Below, piece by piece: positions 29,667 through 40,561 of a stretch of 64,000 nucleotides of DNA. Each line of letters opens with the position of its first letter. The stretch's first letter is position 1. The stretch lies in contig NZ_JAUHQA010000001.1 of the NCBI RefSeq assembly GCF_030418295.1, forward strand, positions 2,294,001 through 2,358,000, given 5' to 3'. This stretch comes from Demequina muriae (lineage in GTDB: Bacteria; Actinomycetota; Actinomycetes; Actinomycetales; Demequinaceae). Made by a program: the position numbers and the translations under genes. The notes beneath the pieces were generated by a model. The model was not told the DNA's origin, ran no database searches, and saw only the letters and a program-made list of their open reading frames with translations.

Positions 29667-30008
29667 ATGAGTGACGACTGCCTGTTCTGCACGATCATCG
29701 CCGGTGACATTCCCGGCGACATGGTTCTCGAGACCGAGCGCGTGGTGGCCTTCCGAGACATCGCGCCCAAGGCGCCGGTGCATGTGCTGGTGGTGCCCCG
29801 CGCCCATGTGCCGAATGTCGCCGCCGCCGCCCGCGAGATCCCTGAGGTGCTCGCTGAGATGGCAGAGGTCGCACAGCGGATCGCGGACGCCGAATGCGGC
29901 GGGCAGTTCCGGTGGATCTTCAACACCGGCGCGCGCGCTGGCCAGAGCGTCTTCCACGTGCACGGTCACGTGATCGGCGGGGGCGAGCTCGATTGGAACC
30001 CCGCGTGA
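29667..30008 (+). CDS. HIT family nucleotide-binding protein
   Basis: A 113-residue histidine-triad hydrolase-like protein. CLFCTIIAGDIPGDMV opens the fold and VFHVHGHVIGG holds the HxHxH triad near residue 100. Likely a purine nucleoside phosphoramidase. The stop overlaps the phoH start (GTGA), and the gene order HIT-phoH-ybeY is common in actinobacteria. Confidence 0.92.
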   Translation: MSDDCLFCTIIAGDIPGDMVLETERVVAFRDIAPKAPVHVLVVPRAHVPNVAAAAREIPEVLAEMAEVAQRIADAECGGQFRWIFNTGARAGQSVFHVHGHVIGGGELDWNPA

Positions 30009-31084
30009 GCCCGAACCGCATCGTGGTGGTCGACGACTCGGCCGAGATGACCGATCTGATGGGCAGCGGCGACGCCGTCATGAAGGAGATCGAGCGAGCC
30101 TTCGAGGACGTCGACTTCCACGTGCGGGGCAACGAGATCACGCTGACCGGGGATCCCGCCCAGGTCGCTGCGGCCGCCACGGCGATCGAGGAGCTGCGCT
30201 CCGTGCGCTCGGCTGGCGTCCCGTTGACGCCGGAAGTCGCCCGCGAGTCGACTCGCATGCTGAGCGCGGCGCGTGGCGTCGCTGCGGCCGCGGCGGGGGC
30301 CGGGGACACGGGTACGGTGGGCACTTCAGGAGACGCTGTCGCGAGCCGCCCCGTCGACGTGCTGTCGCGGTCGATCCTGTCCAGCCGGGGCCGCACGATC
30401 CGGCCCAAGACGCACGGCCAGGCCGAGTACGTGAGGGCGATCGAGACGCACACCGTGACGTTCGGCATCGGCCCGGCCGGCACCGGCAAGACGTACCTCG
30501 CCATGGCGCAGGCCGTGGCTGCGCTCCAGGCAAAGAAGGTCAACCGCATCGTGCTCACCAGGCCGGCGGTCGAGGCGGGGGAGCGGCTGGGGTTCCTGCC
30601 CGGGGGTCTCAACGAGAAGATCGACCCGTACCTGCGTCCCCTGTACGACGCGCTGCACGACATGGTGGACCCCGAGTCCATCCCGCGCCTGATGGAGGCG
30701 GGGTCGATCGAGGTGGCGCCGCTGGCATACATGCGCGGTCGCACGCTCAACGACGCGTTCGTGATCCTCGACGAGGCCCAGAACACCACTCGCGAGCAGA
30801 TGAAGATGTTCCTCACCCGCCTGGGCTTCGGCTCGACGATGGTGGTGACCGGAGACGTGACGCAGGTCGACCTCCCCGGCGGCACCCAGTCCGGACTGCG
30901 CGCCTCGCGAGAGATCCTCGATGGGATCGACGACATCGCGTTCTGCGAACTCAACGCGGACGACGTGGTGCGACACCGGCTGGTGAGCGACATCATCACG
31001 GCGTACGCCAAGCTCGACGAGCGCAACGCACCGCGCGGCGGCGGCCAGCACCGACGCTTCGGCCACCAAGGGGGTTCCGCATGA
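30005..31084 (+). CDS. phoH: PhoH-like ATPase
   Basis: A 359-residue PhoH/YbeZ-type ATPase. An N-terminal KH-like region (about 1-65) precedes the P-loop GPAGTGKTYLAMAQAVAALQ near residue 158 and Walker B FVILDEAQNTT near residue 254. YbeZ-type proteins act with YbeY in rRNA maturation. Start GTG 30005 overlaps the HIT stop; the open frame further upstream is a shadow. The stop overlaps ybeY. Confidence 0.93.
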   Translation: MSPNRIVVVDDSAEMTDLMGSGDAVMKEIERAFEDVDFHVRGNEITLTGDPAQVAAAATAIEELRSVRSAGVPLTPEVARESTRMLSAARGVAAAAAGAGDTGTVGTSGDAVASRPVDVLSRSILSSRGRTIRPKTHGQAEYVRAIETHTVTFGIGPAGTGKTYLAMAQAVAALQAKKVNRIVLTRPAVEAGERLGFLPGGLNEKIDPYLRPLYDALHDMVDPESIPRLMEAGSIEVAPLAYMRGRTLNDAFVILDEAQNTTREQMKMFLTRLGFGSTMVVTGDVTQVDLPGGTQSGLRASREILDGIDDIAFCELNADDVVRHRLVSDIITAYAKLDERNAPRGGGQHRRFGHQGGSA

Positions 31085-31533
31085 TCGACGTCAACAACGA
31101 GACGGACGTGAGCGTCGACGAGGTCGAGTTCGCCGAGCTCGCCACGTACGTCCTGAATGAGATGCACGTCGCCGACGGCGCGGAGCTCGCGATCCTGTTC
31201 GTCGACGAGGCCGCGATGGAGCAGCTGCATCTGCAGTGGATGGATGAGCCGGGACCCACTGATGTGCTCAGCTTCCCCATGGACGAGCTGCGTCCAGGCA
31301 CGGCCGATGCGCCCACGCCGGCGGGGCTTCTCGGCGACATCGTCGTCTGTCCCACGGTCGCGGCACGTCAGGCCGCGACGGCCGGCCACACCCCCGAAGA
31401 GGAGATGCTCCTGCTCACCACCCACGGCATTCTGCACCTGCTCGGCTACGACCACGCCGAGCCAGAGGAGGAGAAGGAGATGTTCGCACTGCAGCGACGT
31501 CTGCTGCTCACCTTCCTCGCGGGACGTGCCTGA
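31081..31533 (+). CDS. ybeY: Endoribonuclease YbeY
   Basis: A 150-residue metal-dependent RNase for 16S rRNA 3'-end maturation and ribosome quality control. The zinc motif HGILHLLGYDH lies near residue 118, and PTDVLSFPMDE is the other signature. The ATG overlaps the phoH stop. era follows directly, without the CNNM/hemolysin-type gene often found between them in actinobacteria. Confidence 0.95.
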   Translation: MIDVNNETDVSVDEVEFAELATYVLNEMHVADGAELAILFVDEAAMEQLHLQWMDEPGPTDVLSFPMDELRPGTADAPTPAGLLGDIVVCPTVAARQAATAGHTPEEEMLLLTTHGILHLLGYDHAEPEEEKEMFALQRRLLLTFLAGRA

Positions 31534-31534
31534 C

Positions 31535-32455
31535 ATGGGAGACGACGCGACCACCGCCGAGACGCACCGGAGCGGTTTCGCCTGCTTCGTGGGGCGCCCC
31601 AACGTCGGCAAGTCGACGCTGACCAACGCGCTCGTAGGCGAGAAGGTCGCGATCATGTCCTCGCGCCCGCAGACCACCCGGCGCGCCATCAGAGGCGTCC
31701 TCACTCGTGACGACGCGCAGCTGATCCTCGTGGACACCCCCGGACTCCACCGGCCGCGCACCCTGCTCGGTGAACGCCTCAACGACGTGGTCCGCGAGAC
31801 CTTCAACGAGGTCGACGTCATCGGCTTCTGCCTGCCTGCCGACGAGAAGATCGGCCCGGGCGACAAGTGGATCGCTCGCGAGCTCAGCGAGGCGCGTGCT
31901 CCCGTCATCGCGATCGTCACCAAGGTCGACTCCGTGCCGAAGGCCCGCGTGGCCGAGCACCTCATGGCCGTGTCCGAGCTCGCCGACTGGGCCGAGGTCA
32001 TCCCGGTGAGCGCGGTGGAGGACATTCAGGTGGATGTGCTCGCCGACCTGCTCGTCAAGTACCTGCCCAAGGGGCCGCCGCTGTACATCGACGGCGAAAT
32101 CACCGACGAGCCCGAGGACGTGCGCGTCGCCGAGCTGATCCGTGAGGCCGCCCTGGAGGGAGTGCACGACGAGCTGCCGCACTCGATCGCGGTGATGATC
32201 GAGGAGATGGTGGAGCCCGACTCCCCGGAGGCCACCAAGGACGTGCTCGAGATTCGCGCCCAGCTGTTCGTTGAGCGTGACTCGCAGAAGGGCATCATCA
32301 TCGGCCACAAGGGCGAACGGCTGCGCGACGTGGGTGCGACCGCCCGTGCGGGCATCGAGCGACTGCTCGGCCGTCGCGTCTACCTGGACCTGCATGTCAA
32401 GGTCGCCAAGGAGTGGCAGCGCGACCCCAAGCAGCTGGGCCGCATGGGCTTCTGA
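31535..32455 (+). CDS. era: GTPase Era
   Basis: A 306-residue ribosome-assembly GTPase. G1 is GRPNVGKST near residue 19, G3 VDTPG, and G4 is TKVD. The C-terminal KH domain (KGIIIGHKGERLRDVG near residue 248) binds the 3' end of 16S rRNA. The ATG at 31535 is one base after the ybeY stop. It closes the phoH-ybeY-era ribosome maturation unit. Confidence 0.96.
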   Translation: MGDDATTAETHRSGFACFVGRPNVGKSTLTNALVGEKVAIMSSRPQTTRRAIRGVLTRDDAQLILVDTPGLHRPRTLLGERLNDVVRETFNEVDVIGFCLPADEKIGPGDKWIARELSEARAPVIAIVTKVDSVPKARVAEHLMAVSELADWAEVIPVSAVEDIQVDVLADLLVKYLPKGPPLYIDGEITDEPEDVRVAELIREAALEGVHDELPHSIAVMIEEMVEPDSPEATKDVLEIRAQLFVERDSQKGIIIGHKGERLRDVGATARAGIERLLGRRVYLDLHVKVAKEWQRDPKQLGRMGF

Positions 32456-32456
32456 C

Positions 32457-32927
32457 GTGACCGACTACTCGCGAGAGGATGCGTTCGAGGCGCTCGGTGC
32501 CGCACGTGACTCGGGCAGCAGGCGGCGGTGCCGCGAATGCGGGTTCGTCAACGCGGGCACCACGGTGTCCTGCGTCAGCTGCGGGGCCGATCTTGTGAAC
32601 CACGGGGGTGGGGCAACCACGACGGAGGGCAGAGTGTCGCCCTATTCATACGCGGACTTCGAGTCCAGAGGGCGCTTCAGAGGGCCGGCCGGTGCTCACA
32701 ACCGCTCCATCGGGAAGCATCGGCTCGCGAACCTTCAAGCGTCGCTGCTCGCCGTGGCGATAGTCCTCGGGGCAGGGGGGCTTGCCGTGCTCGGGGCGAG
32801 CGACAACCTTGCTCTCGGGTCGACGCTGCTCATCGTGTCTGTGGTGATCGGGGTAGGGCTCCGCGTGTGGAGCATCGCGGAGATCGCAAGCGTGCGGCAT
32901 GACGGTGACGGGCTCCCGCTGCGCTGA
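32457..32927 (+). CDS. Zinc-ribbon membrane protein, unknown function
   Basis: A 156-residue protein not matched to a named family. A zinc ribbon, CRECG and CVSCG spaced by nine residues, lies at about residues 25-41. A Ser/Tyr/Arg-rich linker follows, then two hydrophobic segments (about 95-113 and 119-137). The GTG start lies one base after the era stop, so it is probably co-transcribed with era. Just past its stop is the leuA leader region. Confidence 0.7.
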   Translation: MTDYSREDAFEALGAARDSGSRRRCRECGFVNAGTTVSCVSCGADLVNHGGGATTTEGRVSPYSYADFESRGRFRGPAGAHNRSIGKHRLANLQASLLAVAIVLGAGGLAVLGASDNLALGSTLLIVSVVIGVGLRVWSIAEIASVRHDGDGLPLR

Positions 32928-32950
32928 CGGCCCGGTTGGTGAGCATCGGC

Positions 32951-32956
32951 TATGGT
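32951..32956 (+). promoter_or_regulatory. -10 box of the leuA leader transcript
   Basis: TATGGT ends six bases before the ATG of the leader peptide, so the leader itself is probably translated from a leaderless 5' end. Confidence 0.45.
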
Positions 32957-32962
32957 GAACGC

Positions 32963-32991
32963 ATGCGTGCACGCTCGCTTCTTCTTCGTCG

Positions 32992-33007
<16 letters not shown>
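32963..33007 (+). CDS. leuA leader peptide
   Basis: A 14-residue frame, MRARSLLLRRRDEA, too short for standard gene finders. Codons 6-8 are three consecutive Leu codons, all CTT, which is rare in this GC-rich window. It ends with TAA, 78 bases before leuA. Ribosome stalling at these codons under leucine shortage would change folding of the RNA just downstream. Leader-peptide control of leuA is known in actinobacteria; the assignment here rests on sequence pattern. Confidence 0.85.
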
Positions 33008-34828
<1,821 letters not shown>

Positions 34829-34835
34829 CGCTCGG

Positions 34836-35321
34836 GTGTCATGCCAGGTCAGGCGCTTCGTCGCGGCCGATGCGGGGGACGTGGCCGCACTGTGGGCCGA
34901 GGCCTTCCCGGATGATCCCGCGCGCAACGAGCCGCATGGCATGATCGCGCGCAAGCTCGCACGCGACCCGGAGCTGTTCTGGGTCGCGTGCGTGCCAGCG
35001 GCCGATGCGCGGGCCGGGTCCGGCTCGGACGCTGCGGTGGGCGACGCGGGCGGCGGTGAGGTGATCGGCGCGCTGATGGCCGGCTACGACGGCGTGCGGG
35101 GATGGCTCTATCACCTCGCGGTGGCTCCGGAGCATCGGCGCGGTGGCGTGGCGACGGCCCTGGTCGCGCGCGCCGTCGACGAGCTGCGCGCCGTGGGGTG
35201 CCTCAAGGTGAACCTCCAGGTGCGCGAGACCAACCGTGAGGTGCGAGCCTTCTACGCATCGCTCGGATGGACCGAAGACCATTCCGCGTCTCTGGGGCGC
35301 ATGATCAGCGACTCGCCCTGA
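34836..35321 (+). CDS. GNAT family N-acetyltransferase
   Basis: A 161-residue acetyl-CoA-dependent acyltransferase resembling YpeA. LYHLAVAPEHRRGGVATALV near residue 92 is motif A, which binds acetyl-CoA, and REVRAFYASLGW is motif B. The GTG at 34836 lies seven bases after leuA. An acidic/Gly-rich insertion (AGSGSDAAVGDAGGG) occurs around residue 60. The substrate is unknown. Confidence 0.88.
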   Translation: MSCQVRRFVAADAGDVAALWAEAFPDDPARNEPHGMIARKLARDPELFWVACVPAADARAGSGSDAAVGDAGGGEVIGALMAGYDGVRGWLYHLAVAPEHRRGGVATALVARAVDELRAVGCLKVNLQVRETNREVRAFYASLGWTEDHSASLGRMISDSP

Positions 35322-35354
35322 GGCACGCTCGCGCGGCTGGGAGCGCGGGAGAGA

Positions 35355-35360
35355 GACAAT
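35355..35360 (+). promoter_or_regulatory. -10 box, recO
   Basis: GACAAT ends six bases before the GTG at 35367. GGGGGAG overlaps the start and could alternatively act as a ribosome site only for a later codon. Confidence 0.4.
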
Positions 35361-35366
35361 GGGGGA

Positions 35367-36113
35367 GTGCCCCTCTACCGTGATGACGCCATCGTGCTCC
35401 GCACCCACAAACTGGGCGAGGCCGACCGCATCATCACGCTGCTGACCAAGCGCCATGGCAAGGTGCGGGCGGTCGCCAAAGGCGTGCGCCGCACGTCCAG
35501 CAGGCTCGGCTCGCGGGTCGAGCCCTTCATGCTCGTCGACGTTCAGCTCTATGAGGGCCGGAACCTCGACATCGTCAGCCAGGTCGAGACCAAGGAGCCG
35601 TACGCTCGTCGCATCGCCGAGGACTACGCGATGTACACCGCGGCCACCGCGATGGTCGAGACGGCGGACAAGCTCGTGGACCACGAGAAGGAGCCGGCGT
35701 GGGACCAGTACCGACTGCTCCATGGGGCGCTGGGGTCGCTGAGCCGTCGTGAGCATGAGCCGGGGATGGTGCTCGACAGCTTTCTGCTGCGGTCGCTCGC
35801 GCTCGCGGGCTACGAGCCGAGCTTCGACCTGTGCGCCAGCTGTGGTCGCCAGGGACCGCATCGGGCCTTCGTGGTGGCCGGGGGCGGAGCGGTCTGCGAG
35901 GCATGCCGGCCGCCCGGCGCCGCGGCGCCGGCTCCCGAGACGTTCTCCCTGCTCGAGGCGCTGCTGAGCGGCGACTGGGCCTCGGCCGACGCGTCGGACG
36001 ACCGCCCCCGCCGCGACGCCGCTGGCCTGATCGCGGCGTACACGCAGTTCCATCTGGAGCGAAAGGTGCGCTCGCTGACGCACGTGGACAGGACCGACGC
36101 GCGTCAGAGCTGA
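35367..36113 (+). CDS. recO: DNA repair protein RecO
   Basis: A 248-residue mediator that loads RecA on SSB-coated DNA with RecR. The N-terminal OB fold has [20 protein letters not shown]; the alpha domain follows. The zinc finger is [10 protein letters not shown]...CEAC, Cys pairs near residues 154 and 174. recO-uppS adjacency is standard in actinobacteria. Confidence 0.94.
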   Translation: MPLYRDDAIVLRTHKLGEADRIITLLTKRHGKVRAVAKGVRRTSSRLGSRVEPFMLVDVQLYEGRNLDIVSQVETKEPYARRIAEDYAMYTAATAMVETADKLVDHEKEPAWDQYRLLHGALGSLSRREHEPGMVLDSFLLRSLALAGYEPSFDLCASCGRQGPHRAFVVAGGGAVCEACRPPGAAAPAPETFSLLEALLSGDWASADASDDRPRRDAAGLIAAYTQFHLERKVRSLTHVDRTDARQS

Positions 36114-36187
36114 CCGCGGCGCCCGCTCCGTGTCACCGACGGCGTTCGGGGGAAGCCGCCGGGGGCCGGGACCCTGTCGTGCGCGGC

Positions 36188-36193
36188 TAGGCT
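36188..36193 (+). promoter_or_regulatory. -10 box, uppS
   Basis: TAGGCT ends seven bases before the GTG at 36201. Confidence 0.4.
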
Positions 36194-36200
36194 TGCCACT

Positions 36201-36959
36201 GTGAAGTACTCCCGGCCGTATCCGCACCCAGGAGGCGCGACGCCTCCGGACCTGCCCGCATCGGCCGTGCCCGCCCACGTGGCCGTGGTGATGGATGGCA
36301 ACGGGCGGTGGGCCAAGCAGCGCGGGCTGCCGCGCACCGAGGGGCACACCCGCGGAGAGGCGGCCCTGCTCGACGTGGTCGCGGGCGCCGTCGAGATCGG
36401 CGTCAAACACCTCAGCGCGTACGCGTTCAGCACCGAGAACTGGAAGCGCAGTCCCGATGAGGTCAAGTTCCTCATGGGCTTCAACCGCGACGTGATCCGT
36501 CGCCGCCGGGACCAGATGGCCGAGTGGGGCGTGAGGGTTCGATGGGCGGGACGGCGGCCGCGCCTGTGGAAGTCCGTGATCGACGAGCTCGAGCGCGCCG
36601 AGGAGATGACCGCCGGCAACGACGTGCTCACGCTGACGATGTGCGTGAACTACGGCGGCAGGGCGGAGATCGCCGATGCGGCGCGGGCGATCGCCCTGAA
36701 GGTCGCGGCGGGGGAGATCGACCCGGCCAAGGTCACGGAGAAGACCCTGGCGGCGCACCTCGATGAGCCCGACATGCCTGATGTGGATCTGTTCTGGCGC
36801 TCGAGCGGGGAGCAGCGCTCCAGCAATTTCCTGCCCTGGCAGGCGGCGTATGCGGAGTATGTGTTCTCCGACGTGCTGTGGCCCGACGTCGACCGCACCC
36901 ACCTGTGGGCGGCGATCGAGAGCTACGCGCACCGCAATCGGCGGTTCGGCGCGGCCTAG
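36201..36959 (+). CDS. uppS: Isoprenyl transferase (undecaprenyl/decaprenyl diphosphate synthase type)
   Basis: A 252-residue cis-prenyltransferase making the lipid carrier for cell wall synthesis. [17 protein letters not shown] near residue 30 holds the catalytic Asp. [10 protein letters not shown] and [19 protein letters not shown] are further signatures. The last reads [12 protein letters not shown] where WRTSGE.RLSNF is common. Chain length cannot be read from sequence. Its TAG stop shares the CTAG palindrome with the stop of the convergent gene. Confidence 0.94.
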   Translation: MKYSRPYPHPGGATPPDLPASAVPAHVAVVMDGNGRWAKQRGLPRTEGHTRGEAALLDVVAGAVEIGVKHLSAYAFSTENWKRSPDEVKFLMGFNRDVIRRRRDQMAEWGVRVRWAGRRPRLWKSVIDELERAEEMTAGNDVLTLTMCVNYGGRAEIADAARAIALKVAAGEIDPAKVTEKTLAAHLDEPDMPDVDLFWRSSGEQRSSNFLPWQAAYAEYVFSDVLWPDVDRTHLWAAIESYAHRNRRFGAA

Positions 36960-37501
36960 CCGCCGATGCGCTCGGAGGCGGGCGTGGGTCCGCGCGGATC
37001 GCGTGTGGTCGAGCGGCGGCGCCAGCGACTCAGAGCGAACGCGACCACGACGACGGCGGCGAGCGCCGCGACCAGCAGGACGGGCGACCGGAGCCACGCC
37101 TCCCACAGCGACAGCCCGATCGCTGTGTACACGGTCGCCCACGCCACGCAGCCGGGGATCATCGCCAGGGTGTAGAGGTCGAAGCGCATGCGGGCATAGC
37201 CGGCAGAGGCATTGACCAGGGTCTGGAAGCCGATGGTGAGGAACGACACGGGGATGCCGAGAAAGCCCCACCGCTCCAGGAACGCGCGGGCCCGCTCAGT
37301 GCCCTGGCCGGCGAGCCGGCGTGCCAGGCGAGCGCGTCGACCATCCTGTGACTCCGCTCGCTCGGCGACCGCATCGGCGCCGGCACGTGCCCACCGTGCC
37401 ACCCAGTAGGTCGCCTGCGTGCGGAGGAACACCACTGCGGTGAGGAAGAGGAACAGTCCCCACCAGGGCCCTGCGACGATGAAGGAGGGAACTCCCGGCA
37501 T
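36956..37501 (-). CDS. VTT/DedA-like small membrane protein
   Basis: A 181-residue membrane protein. [24 protein letters not shown] starts the first helix region, followed by a basic amphipathic loop ([20 protein letters not shown]). [27 protein letters not shown] is a SNARE-associated/VTT-like re-entrant region, and one or two helices plus a basic tail follow. The ATG overlaps the zur stop, so it is the last gene of the znuACB-zur run. A direct role in zinc homeostasis is not shown. Confidence 0.75.
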   Translation of the reverse strand: MPGVPSFIVAGPWWGLFLFLTAVVFLRTQATYWVARWARAGADAVAERAESQDGRRARLARRLAGQGTERARAFLERWGFLGIPVSFLTIGFQTLVNASAGYARMRFDLYTLAMIPGCVAWATVYTAIGLSLWEAWLRSPVLLVAALAAVVVVAFALSRWRRRSTTRDPRGPTPASERIGG

Positions 37502-37911
37502 CAGGGCGCGTCCGCGCCGCGGGCGTGGCACTCGGCGCACACCCCGGTGAGCTCAACCGTGTGGTCGATCAGGGAGTAGCCATGGGAGCGGGCCACGCGG
37601 TCCGCCCATGCCTCGAACTCGGGCACGTCGATGTCCTCGGCGCGTCCGCAGACTCGGCAGCGGAGGTGATGGTGGTGCTGCTCGCCCGCCTCGCAGCGGC
37701 GGTACAGCGTCTCCCCGGAATCGCTCACCACGGTGTCGAGATCGCCGGCCTCGGCGAGCGATTGGAGCGTGCGGTAGACGGTCGCGAGCCCCACGCTCGA
37801 GCCGTCGTGCCGCAGCGTGTCATGCCATGCCTGTGCAGAGCGGAACTCGGAGTGGGTATCGAGCAGCTCGAGCACGGCCGCACGCTGCTTGGTCATGCGC
37901 TGTGCTGTCAT
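37501..37911 (-). CDS. zur: Zinc uptake regulator Zur (Fur family)
   Basis: A 136-residue Fur-family repressor. The winged helix holds MTKQRAAVLELLDTHSEF and SVGLATVYRTLQSLAEAGDLD. The metal sites are HHHHLRCRVCG near residue 85 and CAECHA near the C-terminus, giving two CxxC structural pairs. Adjacency to znuABC and to three Zur-type boxes identifies it as the zinc sensor rather than Fur. The ATG overlaps the znuB stop (ATGA). Confidence 0.92.
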   Translation of the reverse strand: MTAQRMTKQRAAVLELLDTHSEFRSAQAWHDTLRHDGSSVGLATVYRTLQSLAEAGDLDTVVSDSGETLYRRCEAGEQHHHHLRCRVCGRAEDIDVPEFEAWADRVARSHGYSLIDHTVELTGVCAECHARGADAP

Positions 37912-38777
37912 GAACTGGTCTCCGCAAGGGGGCGTCGTCGTCGTTGGCGGCGCACGAGCGTCGCGCCGACCGCCACCACGATATAGGCCCCGACGCCCAG
38001 CACCACAATAAGCGCACCGGGCTGCAGGTCGTGCTCGAGGGTGATGCTGACGCCCGTGACGCACAGCACTATGCCCAATCCCATCGCCGCGGTCATGGTG
38101 CGCGCGAATGATCCGGTCAGGAGCTGCGCGATCGCGACAGGGACGATCATCAGCGCGGACACGAGCAGGACGCCGACCACCCGCATGGACACGGTGATCG
38201 TGACGGCCGCCAGGACGGCCACCACCATGTTGAGCGCCTTGACCGGCAGGCCGGTGGAGTAGGCGAACTCCTGATCATGCGTGACGGCGAACAACGCGCT
38301 GCGCAGTCCGATGCCCAGCACCAGAATGATGGCCGCCATCGCGAACGTGACCCCCACGTCCGCCCATGTCACGGTCGAGATCGACCCGAACAGGTAACCC
38401 AAGAGGTTGGCGTTGGAGCCGCCGGCGATTCCGATGAGCAGCACGCCGAGGGCGATGCCTCCGTAGAACAGGATCGCCATGACGACGTCGGCGGCTGCGG
38501 TGCCGCTCTCGCGCATCCGCTCGATCACCACCGCTCCGACGATGGCGAAGACGATCGCCCCCGGCACGGCGAGCGCGTCCTGCTGGACGAGTCCCGCGGC
38601 GGAGCCAGCGAGCCAGCCTGCGGCGACTCCCGCCAGGGCGACGTGGCCGATGCCGTCGCCGAGCAGCGCCATGCGTCGTTGCACCAGGTACGTGCCCACG
38701 ACGGGCGCGCTCGCTCCGACCAGCAGAGCGACGATGAGCATGCGCTGGACGAGGGGCTCTTGCAGCATCGAGATCAT
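37908..38777 (-). CDS. znuB: Zinc ABC transporter permease ZnuB
   Basis: A 289-residue ABC-3 family permease with about eight membrane helices. APVVGTYLVQRRMALLGDGIGH near residue 25 is the family signature, and HDQEFAYSTGLPV near 175 is the ATPase-contact loop. I chose the ATG at 38777 because it overlaps the znuC stop; upstream in-frame ATGs lie inside znuC. It ends in a basic tail. Confidence 0.93.
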   Translation of the reverse strand: MISMLQEPLVQRMLIVALLVGASAPVVGTYLVQRRMALLGDGIGHVALAGVAAGWLAGSAAGLVQQDALAVPGAIVFAIVGAVVIERMRESGTAAADVVMAILFYGGIALGVLLIGIAGGSNANLLGYLFGSISTVTWADVGVTFAMAAIILVLGIGLRSALFAVTHDQEFAYSTGLPVKALNMVVAVLAAVTITVSMRVVGVLLVSALMIVPVAIAQLLTGSFARTMTAAMGLGIVLCVTGVSITLEHDLQPGALIVVLGVGAYIVVAVGATLVRRQRRRRPLAETSS

Positions 38778-39568
38778 GGGCCGTCCCATCCGAGACTGGA
38801 GCGGTCGGCGGCCTGCGGGTCGGCGTGCGGGTGCTCGTGGTCGTGCCCGGGAAGCGCGTGGACGCCCATGTCCGCGGGAGGGGCGCCGGTGTACGTCACG
38901 CATCCGTGCTCGAGGACCACTGCCTGGTCGATGTGGCGCGCCACTGCGCCCAGCTCGTGGAGCACGATGACGATGGCGGCGCCGCCGTCCTTAAGGTGAC
39001 CGAGCGCGTGGGCGAACGCCACCTGAGACTCCAGGTCGACCCCCGCCATCGGCTCGTCGAGCACGAGGACGTCGGGGTGGCGCACAAGGGCGCGTGCGAT
39101 CAGCGCACGTTGCTGCTGGCCTCCCGACAGGCGTGTCACATCGCGGTGGGCGAGATCGCCGATGCCCATGGTGCTCAGCGCCTCGGCCACGCGGGCGCGA
39201 GAATGTCGGGGCGTGCGGAGCCGGCGGTTGCCCAGCAGCCCCGAGGCGACCACCTCGGCGACGGTCGCGGACACCCCACCGGCCGCGGTGAGGCGCTGCG
39301 GCACGTAGCCCAGGCTCGCGCGGCTACTCGGCGTGAGGAGACGGCCGGCGAGTCTGATCTCTCCGTGGGTGGGGGCGATGGCGCCGACGAGCGCCCGCAC
39401 GAACGTCGACTTGCCTGATCCGTTGCCGCCCATCAGTGCGACGACCTCGCCGCGGTGGGCATCCAGCGACACACCGTGGAGGATGGGGGTGCCCCCGAGA
39501 GACACGCGCACGTCCCTCGCGCTCAGCACGGGGGACGCGGCGGGCGCTGCGGGGTCAGTTGCAGCCAA
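38774..39568 (-). CDS. znuC: Zinc ABC transporter ATP-binding protein ZnuC
   Basis: A 264-residue ABC ATPase. Walker A GGNGSGKST lies near residue 47, signature LSGGQQQR near 146 and Walker B VLVLDEPMAGVD near 168. The C-terminus carries a His/Asp cluster (GHDHEHPHADP) that could bind zinc. The best start appears to be TTG at 39568, overlapping znuA by 14 bases; a GTG at 39529 would drop 13 residues. Neither has a clear ribosome site, so the exact start is unsure. Confidence 0.92.
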   Translation of the reverse strand: MAATDPAAPAASPVLSARDVRVSLGGTPILHGVSLDAHRGEVVALMGGNGSGKSTFVRALVGAIAPTHGEIRLAGRLLTPSSRASLGYVPQRLTAAGGVSATVAEVVASGLLGNRRLRTPRHSRARVAEALSTMGIGDLAHRDVTRLSGGQQQRALIARALVRHPDVLVLDEPMAGVDLESQVAFAHALGHLKDGGAAIVIVLHELGAVARHIDQAVVLEHGCVTYTGAPPADMGVHALPGHDHEHPHADPQAADRSSLGWDGP

Positions 39569-40529
39569 GCCCAGCTCGCAAGGCGTCCAGGTTGCGGGTC
39601 ATGACATCAATGTAGTCGTCGTCGCCCGAGACGCCCTCGACCGGGTCGAGCACGGCGGTCTGGACGCCGGCATCCGCGGCGAGCGCCTCGATGGCGGCGG
39701 CGTCGACCAATGATTCCGAGTAGACGGTGGTGGCGCCGGTGGCTTGGACCTCGTCGCGCACCTCTCGCACGCGTGCGGGGGAGGGCTCAGCGTCGGGATC
39801 CAGGCCAGACAGTCCGTGCTGCTCGAGGCCGAACCGCTCGGTAAGGAATCCGAAGGCTTCGTGGCTCACGAAGATGTCGCTGCGCTCGCACTGCGACAGG
39901 GCATCCGTGAATGACTGGTCGAGGGCGAGCAGCTCGGTTTCGAGCTCCTCAGCGTTCGCCGCATACGCCTCTGCGTTGTCGGGGTCCACGCCGGAGAGCT
40001 CGACGGAGACCTCGTGTGCGTACTCCGCGAGCAGCGCGGGGTCGAGCCAGAAGTGGGGGTCGCCGGCCGAGTGGTCGTGCCCGTCGTCGTCCTCCTCATG
40101 CGCCTCTTCCTCCTCGTCGTCATGGGCCTCGTCCTCGTGGGCCGCCTCGTGCTCCTCGACGATGTGATGGGCATCGAACGCGCGCACGCCGGTCGTCTCC
40201 ACGGCGTCATCAACAGCGGGCTGGAACTCGCTGAGGTAGAGAACCAGCTCGGCGTCCTGCAGTTCGCGCACCACCGAAGGGGACAGCTCGAGATCGTGGG
40301 GTTCGACGCCAGGTGCGGTGAGCGGCAGTACGGAGACCTGGTCGCCTCCCACACGCTCGGCCACGAACTGGAGGGGGTAGAAGGCGGCGGCCAAGGGGAG
40401 AACGCCGTCCGCGGCGGGTCCGGAGCCCTCGGCCGAGGAGTCGGCGGGGGACTCGGCGGTCGAGCAGCCCGTGAGCAGAAGCGAGGCGGTCGCGGCGGTG
40501 GCGACGAGGACGGAGGTGCGAATCTTCAT
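39555..40529 (-). CDS. znuA: Zinc-binding lipoprotein ZnuA
   Basis: A 324-residue cluster A-I metal-binding protein. The signal peptide ends in lipobox LLTGC (about residue 20). The metal ligands include His in PHDLELSPS, His in DPHFWLDP, His in SHEAFGF and the C-terminal Asp. The region before DPHFW is a His/Glu/Asp-rich loop (about 130-160) typical of high-affinity zinc ZnuA rather than manganese proteins. The start ATG at 40529 is probably leaderless. Two Zur-like boxes cover the promoter. Confidence 0.94.
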   Translation of the reverse strand: MKIRTSVLVATAATASLLLTGCSTAESPADSSAEGSGPAADGVLPLAAAFYPLQFVAERVGGDQVSVLPLTAPGVEPHDLELSPSVVRELQDAELVLYLSEFQPAVDDAVETTGVRAFDAHHIVEEHEAAHEDEAHDDEEEEAHEEDDDGHDHSAGDPHFWLDPALLAEYAHEVSVELSGVDPDNAEAYAANAEELETELLALDQSFTDALSQCERSDIFVSHEAFGFLTERFGLEQHGLSGLDPDAEPSPARVREVRDEVQATGATTVYSESLVDAAAIEALAADAGVQTAVLDPVEGVSGDDDYIDVMTRNLDALRAGLGCN

Positions 40530-40560
40530 GAGAATCATCCTATTGCTAATGAGAATCGAA
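40527..40560 (-). promoter_or_regulatory. znuA promoter with two Zur-like boxes
   Basis: Two TGAGAATC-containing sites, CATGAGAATCATC (40527-40539) and AATGAGAATCGAA (40548-40560), lie 21 bases apart centre to centre, two helical turns. The -10 (TAGGAT, minus strand, 40537-40542) sits between them and ends seven bases before the znuA ATG. Both match the perfect palindrome at 41670-41682. Confidence 0.75.
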
Positions 40561-40561
40561 G

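Noticed and set aside
34839..37271. An 810-codon minus-strand open frame across the acetyltransferase, recO and uppS
   Set aside because: Same GC-shadow effect; all three plus-strand genes have clear family motifs.
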